Source of the DNA: Polyrhizophydium stewartii
Taxonomy: Eukaryota > Chytridiomycota > Chytridiomycetes > Rhizophydiales
Direction: 5' to 3'
DNA length: 12,623 nucleotides
NCBI GenBank assembly: GCA_027604665.1
Contig: JADGIZ010000504.1
Coordinates: 1 to 12,623, forward strand
Each line of letters begins with the position of its first letter. The stretch's first letter is position 1. The notes below the pieces were generated by a model. It was not told where the DNA came from, did not search any database, and saw nothing but the letters and a program-made list of their open reading frames with translations. Shown here in pieces: positions 7,850 to 12,623 of this stretch. The translations under genes were made by a program, and so were the position numbers.

Positions 7850-10800
7850 TCATTTCTTGGGCGGTGGTGCGTCTGCCTTGTGCTCGCCGCCCCCCTTGGA
7901 GCCGCCACCTGTCTCGGCCTTGGCCGCTGCCTCGAGGCGGTTCTTGATGTCGCGCGACGACTCCTTGGGCATCCCCGTCGGCTTCAGATCCCGCTGCGGG
8001 TCTGCCGGCGCCGCGTCCTTGGCCGGCGCCGCCTTGAGATGCGCCGTGGGGTCCTTGCTGAGCGCGGGACGCGTGCTCGGCGCCTCGGCGGCCTTGTCGC
8101 GCTGGATCGAGCTTGCGCGGTCCTTGAACGAGCCCTGGCGCTTGAGGCGGCCGACGGCGCCTTGCTCCGCCGTCTGGAACGACTTGTCCTTGAGATGCAG
8201 CGTCGACGTCTCGCGTGTGACCTGCTTGCTCGGCGCCGGCCCGTCGCGGTCGTCGCCGCCGCCAGATCCGGCCACCTCGGCGATCGAGTTCTCTCCGCGG
8301 CCGCGCCGCTGTCGGGGTGCAGGCGCTGCCGCCGCGTCGCCGCCGCCAAACGCCTTGCCTGTGCGAATCGCCGATATGAGATCGTCGAGCCCGCCGTCCT
8401 TGCCAACGGCCTCGCTCTTGGGGCCGATCGACTCGCGCCGCTTGCGCCGGCGATCCTCGTTGGCCTTGCAACGCGCGTGAGCCGCAGCGTCAGCAACATG
8501 AACATTGACCAGCACGCACGTTCCGCAAGCAATAACGGCGGGGTACAGTCACCTTCTTGGCCTCCTCGCGCTTCTTGAGCTCGAGCTCCTTGGCTATCGC
8601 CTTCTCGTTCTCGGTCTTGGCCGCAACGTACGCCTTGGTGAACTTGTCGAAGATGCCGAAAAAGTCCTCGGGCGTCGTCTGCGGGTCCTCGCCGTATAGA
8701 TTGATGGCCTTTTCAAACTCCTTCTCGGCCGTCTTGAACCGCTCGTTGAGGCTCTCGTAGATCTTGGTCGCCTTCTCCAAAAAGTCGGTCATGATGTCCT
8801 CGAACCGGACATTGAGCTGCGCCGACGTCACCGACGACGCAGAGGCCACCGACTTCATCGACGCGTTCGACTTCTTTTCCTTGACGCCTTTCTCCTCGTT
8901 GGCCTTGTGGTGCTTCTCGTTCTCCTTTTGCAAAATCTTGAGCAGAGCTTCGAGGCCCTTGAGGTTCTCGCGGATCGTCATCAGGCTCTGGCGAATCTGC
9001 GGGATGGTCACTGGCAAGACGCGGCCGTCAGCGCGGGCTCCGTTGCCGCACTCTCAGATGTGCTTGTGAGAAACACACCTTTACAACCCTCTTCGACGTG
9101 GATTAGGTCCTTCTCAAAGCCCTCGATCTCCGGGAACTTTCGGCCAATGAGCTCGGCAAGGTAGTGCAGCAGCGTGTGCTTGCGGCCTTGGATCGTCGAC
9201 TTGGTATCGACCATCTGCACCGGAGCGCGCATGTCTCAGATCCCATCGGCGCATCTGTCCCAGCAAGCACCATCAACGCACCTTCAGCAGACTGCCGAGC
9301 TTGAAGCCATATGCGCCACCACGCGCACCCGCGTTGAGGTAGTTGCCCAGAGCCAGCACAACCTGCCGCACAAGGCGTCAGACGCCCCGTCTCACTGCAG
9401 TCAGAGTGAGCCCGCCAGTGGCGGATGCGAACCTTGAGTAACTCTGCAATCTTTTTGCTCTGAATGACGTCCTCGCTTGCCTTTTGCAAGCCACGAATCA
9501 ATGTCTCCGCGTCATCCTCGTACTCGGGGAAGCAGCTCTTGAAGTGCATGGCCTTGAGCTTGTGCTCGTAGTTGGTGATCTCACTGATCTCGTACATGAA
9601 GCGCTCGGCGCTTGCTAGGTTTGGTACATCGTCCTCGGTGTATTGCTTGAGCGCCATCATCTCCTCGTCGGTGGGAATGAACTTGAGCAGCTCGGCAAGC
9701 ACAAAGCGCGGCAGCGTGGTCTGGTCGACGCTGAGAATCGCGCGCTTTATCAGCCGAGGATCCAGCTTGACGGCTTTGAGCATGATGTCTGCGATCCAGT
9801 TGCAACGAGCAGTGAGTCCATCCGGCTACGCGCGTGTTCATGGGTCGCAGCTACAACGGCGGTTGGATACTCACTGCAGTTTTGCGATCTCTTGCCGTCC
9901 AAGAACGTGATTTCCTTGTTCGCGACTGCACAATCGCCGGGCATGCAGTCAGCAGCCAACACAACGCTGTCGCGAGCAAACCCAGCAGGAAGCCTTACTA
10001 TCCTCCTTGCTTGCCGACGCAGACTCTGTGGCCTTGGTCTCTCTCGCCGCAAACATGTCCTCAAACTCCTTGTACACGTCGCCACGCAGCTTTTTGTGGA
10101 TCTCGTCGTCGTCGATATTGGCCCAGATCGTCTCCTTGACTTTGGCGGGCGGGATCTTTGTCCAGTTGAACGATTTGAGCGGCTTCGACGAGAGATTGGT
10201 CTGCTTGCCGCGCGCCGCCTGGGCAGCGTATCCATATCCACCAAAGCTTGGCGGTGGCGGCGCGCCGAACCCAGGCGGAGGCGGCGGAGGCGGCGGTGCA
10301 AGGCCTGCCGGCGCAGATGGCTGTGACTGCGCCGTCGGATCGTGGCTGCCCGGCTGCGCAAACATGTCAGCGCACGATATGCGGACATCTGATATGCCAG
10401 ATAGTCCGACCTTTGGCGCTGCACCGACGATCGTCTGGAACTTGTTGAGTAGCTTTTCGCCATCCTCGGCAGATGAAATCTTCTCCTTGAGCAGATTCTC
10501 GAGCTCCTTGACCTGGCGCTGTGCATTCATGAGCTTCATCTTGACCTCATCGCCGGCAGGCTCGCCCGCTAAAAAGCCGCACGCGCCAAGACCAGTGCGT
10601 CAGAAAGGCAGTTTGAGCGACAATTACCAGACAGAAGGCAATGCGCACCTTTGGTCAAGCTGTTGATTTCCTTCTCAAGTCGCTTAGACTTTTCGAGCTG
10701 CTTCTGGTACTTTTCCTCCTGCTCCCGTAGGATCTCGGCGCTGGTCATGTCGCCGACGAGGTGCCGCATATCGAGCGCAGCGATGGCGGCCATGGGGTCG

Positions 10801-12272
10801 GGGTCTTCTCCCTGGCGCTGCAGCACAATCTGCTGGACAACCTTGTCGATCACCATCATGTATCGAAGGCTGGACGAGGGCAAATGCGTGTCAGGATGTA
10901 CGCAAGGCCGCAGTGCGTCCGGGTTTGCGCACGCACCGCTCGATCGGGTTGGACGGCAGCAGCGTGAGGTGCTGCAGCAGCGATCGGAACTGGGTCTGTG
11001 ACGATGAGACCTTGGACGACTCGACCAGGTTCTTGGACAGCTCGTCGACGTCGTCCTTGTTGAAAGGCGAGTGCCCGATGCGCTCGAACCATGCCTGCTC
11101 GTCTGCCTCGTTGGCGCGGATGAAGACGTCAATCTGCGTTTGCAGCAAGTCGTTCTCGAGGTGGGAGATGCGCTACTCGGGGGGAACCAGAGGACAGGAG
11201 CGCGTCCGAGATGGCCGAGCGGTCGAACGGCCGGAGCGGCGACAGCGCAGTCAGCGCCGCTGACGGCTTGAGCAGTAGCTTCAAGGTGGCAGAGGCACCC
11301 ACGTCAATGAGCTGCATCAAGCCGAGCTGGATGAACTCTGAGCGCATGTGCATGCGGAACTCGAGGGCGACGCCTGGACCACCGCAAATGACGGCGTTGA
11401 TGAACGACATACTTGCGACCTGCGATGGCGGTCAAGGAGGGCGAGCGAGGTAGGCGTGTGAATTTTCTCTGCGCGCAAGCTCCGTCGGATGCGCACGGTG
11501 ACAGGACGGGTGGGAAACGCACCTGCAGCTCCTTCTCGAGCGGCGTCATGCCGCGACAGCTCTGCCACAACGAGTAGACCACGGTCTCGAAGCGGAAGCG
11601 CGTGTTGGCGATCTCGCTCAGGGCATCCATGGCTTGCAGCACCGAGCCGTGGCCACCGGGGATCAGGCACACGGCGCCAAAGATCTCGAGGACGAGCGCG
11701 CGAGTGCGCGGCGACGGCGACCGCAGCGACAGAGCAATGACGTTGAGCGCATCCTCGGTGTCGAGAACCGACGAAAGACCAATCTGCAGGATGCGCGGTT
11801 GGTGAGTGAGCAGCTGCGGCCCGCTTGTCGCACGAGACGGCGCACCTTGTTATTCATGAGTGACTTGAGGCACTTGATGTAGAGCTCCTCAAACTCATTG
11901 TGGCTAGCAAGGTATGTCGGTGTCAGCAGCTGGGCTATGTGGCAGCGGGAGCTGCAATGTGACGACCAGCGGGGCGTACATGTTGCTCGTCTCGAGCTCG
12001 TTGAGATTGTCGAGCAGCACTGCGAAGCCGCCGTGCTCGATGAAGCCGCTGATCCATCGAATCGGGCGGGAGCGCAGCGACACGACCAGGTTTGTGAGCA
12101 GCTCGCGATCAGGCCCCTCCTTGAGCTTCTGAATCTCCTGGATCTCCTGGAGGACTTCCTGCGGGCCGGCGCGGTACCGCTCGCCGAGATGCTGCAGAAG
12201 CATCATCCATTTTCTGTCGTCGGGCAGCCTGCGAAGGACTTCTTTCTTGTCCTCTGTGAGGTTGAGATCCTC
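7850..12272 (-). CDS. Diaphanous/DAAM-type formin (GBD-FH3, FH1, FH2, DAD), N-terminus missing
   Basis: Thirteen exons: 12272-11980, 11903-11846, 11783-11523, 11419-11303, 11172-10937, 10869-10649, 10568-9999, 9925-9875, 9788-9433, 9362-9282, 9214-9079, 9010-8553, 8464-7850; 1150 residues visible. Order: GTPase-binding region (EDLNLTEDKKEVL, DDRKWMMLLQHL); armadillo FH3 (AVCLIPGGHGSVLQAM, MSFINAVICGGPG); dimerisation and coiled-coil segments (EKYQKQLEKSKRLEKEI); short FH1 (two proline runs near residues 485-502); FH2 (LKSFNWTKIPPAKVKETIW, FLDGKRSQNCNIML, GNYLNAGARGGAYGFKLGSL); DAD (GGLDDLISAIRTGKAFG, then RQRRGR). Such formins nucleate and elongate unbranched actin filaments and are held inactive by DAD-FH3 contact until a Rho GTPase binds. 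About 150 residues follow the DAD. FH3 and FH2 look most like DAAM proteins, but subfamily is uncertain. Introns are 62-130 bp and every junction keeps frame. Confidence 0.92.
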
Positions 12273-12623
12273 CTGCATGAGGTGCGAGAGGCCGATGCGC
12301 GGGCGTCGGCCGAGCGACCAGGCAAGGAGTGCGAGCGGCACGCAGGTGGAGGCGCAGCAGATGCGATGCGTGCCCGCGGGCGGGGCGGATGTGTGGCGGG
12401 CGTGCGAGCAAGCGAGCCCGGCCGCGGTGGGTGTCGGGTTCGCGCCACGGATGAGATGCATGGCAGCGCGGGCCGTCGAGATGGCGTCCGTTTGGCGCGA
12501 GGGTTGGGTTGGGTTCGGGGACCGGCGTGGCTGGGTTAGCTTGGCGTGCCGGGATGCAGGCCCTTCTGCCGCGGATCCCTTGCGCGGTGCCGGTGCCGGC
12601 GCCGGGCGGGGAGGGGCGTGCGC
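12273..12623. other. Upstream of the recognisable formin exon; 5' end unresolved
   Basis: These 351 bp are very GC-rich. On the minus strand the formin frame stays open to an ATG at 12461, adding 63 residues rich in Ala, Cys, His and Arg that match nothing in formins. A CAG at 12273-12275 makes a good acceptor immediately before EDLNL, so I favour an intron here with the true first exon(s) further upstream, probably beyond the window. No other gene is recognised. Confidence 0.45.

Noticed and set aside
7395..8471. 358-codon open frame on the minus strand, very Arg-rich.
   Set aside because: It overlaps ADI1 exon 5 antisense and the formin last exon in another frame; its composition is that of a GC-rich shadow frame and it has no domain.
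12273..12461. Extension of the formin to an ATG at 12461.
   Set aside because: The added residues lack any GBD-like sequence and a good splice acceptor lies exactly at the homology boundary; left as unresolved and not annotated as coding.

Overview
The window is eukaryotic nuclear DNA: GC-rich, gene-dense and full of short spliceosomal introns (34 inferred here, mostly 57-166 bp). The gene set is a P4-ATPase, PTRHD1, an N6-methyl-AMP deaminase, a GABA-B-like class C receptor, acireductone dioxygenase and a Diaphanous/DAAM-type formin. That combination fits a unicellular opisthokont or amoebozoan. Short introns and high GC make an early-diverging (chytrid-like) fungus my best guess, but the sequence alone does not settle the lineage. 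I see no tRNA, rRNA, CRISPR array, transposon or prokaryotic gene.

Layout. (1) 1-294, minus: first coding exon of a P4-type phospholipid flippase, cut by the window edge. (2) 466-1106, minus: PTRHD1-like peptidyl-tRNA hydrolase, two exons, with a long Ala-rich N-terminus. (3) 1171-2392, plus: adenosine-deaminase-like N6-methyl-AMP deaminase (ADAL/MAPDA), four exons, divergent from PTRHD1 across 64 bp. (4) 2393-6331, minus: a class C (GABA-B-like) receptor of about 985 residues in 14 exons. After the seventh membrane helix and a basic tail it carries a pleckstrin-homology (PH) domain. (5) 6551-7778, plus: acireductone dioxygenase (ADI1), five exons, with an Ala-rich C-terminal tail containing a candidate nuclear localisation signal. 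(6) 7850 to at least 12272, minus: formin with GBD/FH3, a short FH1, FH2, DAD and a long tail, 13 exons visible, N-terminus missing.

The genes do not form one pathway; most are housekeeping enzymes. Two products link the membrane or its signals to other machinery: the receptor, whose PH domain could bind lipid or protein partners, and the formin, an actin nucleator normally released by Rho-family GTPases. Any connection between those two is speculation. Spacing is tight: intergenic gaps are 171, 64, 0, 219 and 71 bp. The deaminase and receptor genes are convergent and their stop codons abut with no base between them.

The most interesting item is the receptor-PH fusion. It emerges only after splicing the minus strand by hand, because it is split over many short exons. 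All exon boundaries here are inferred from reading frame, splice dinucleotides and family homology, without transcript data.
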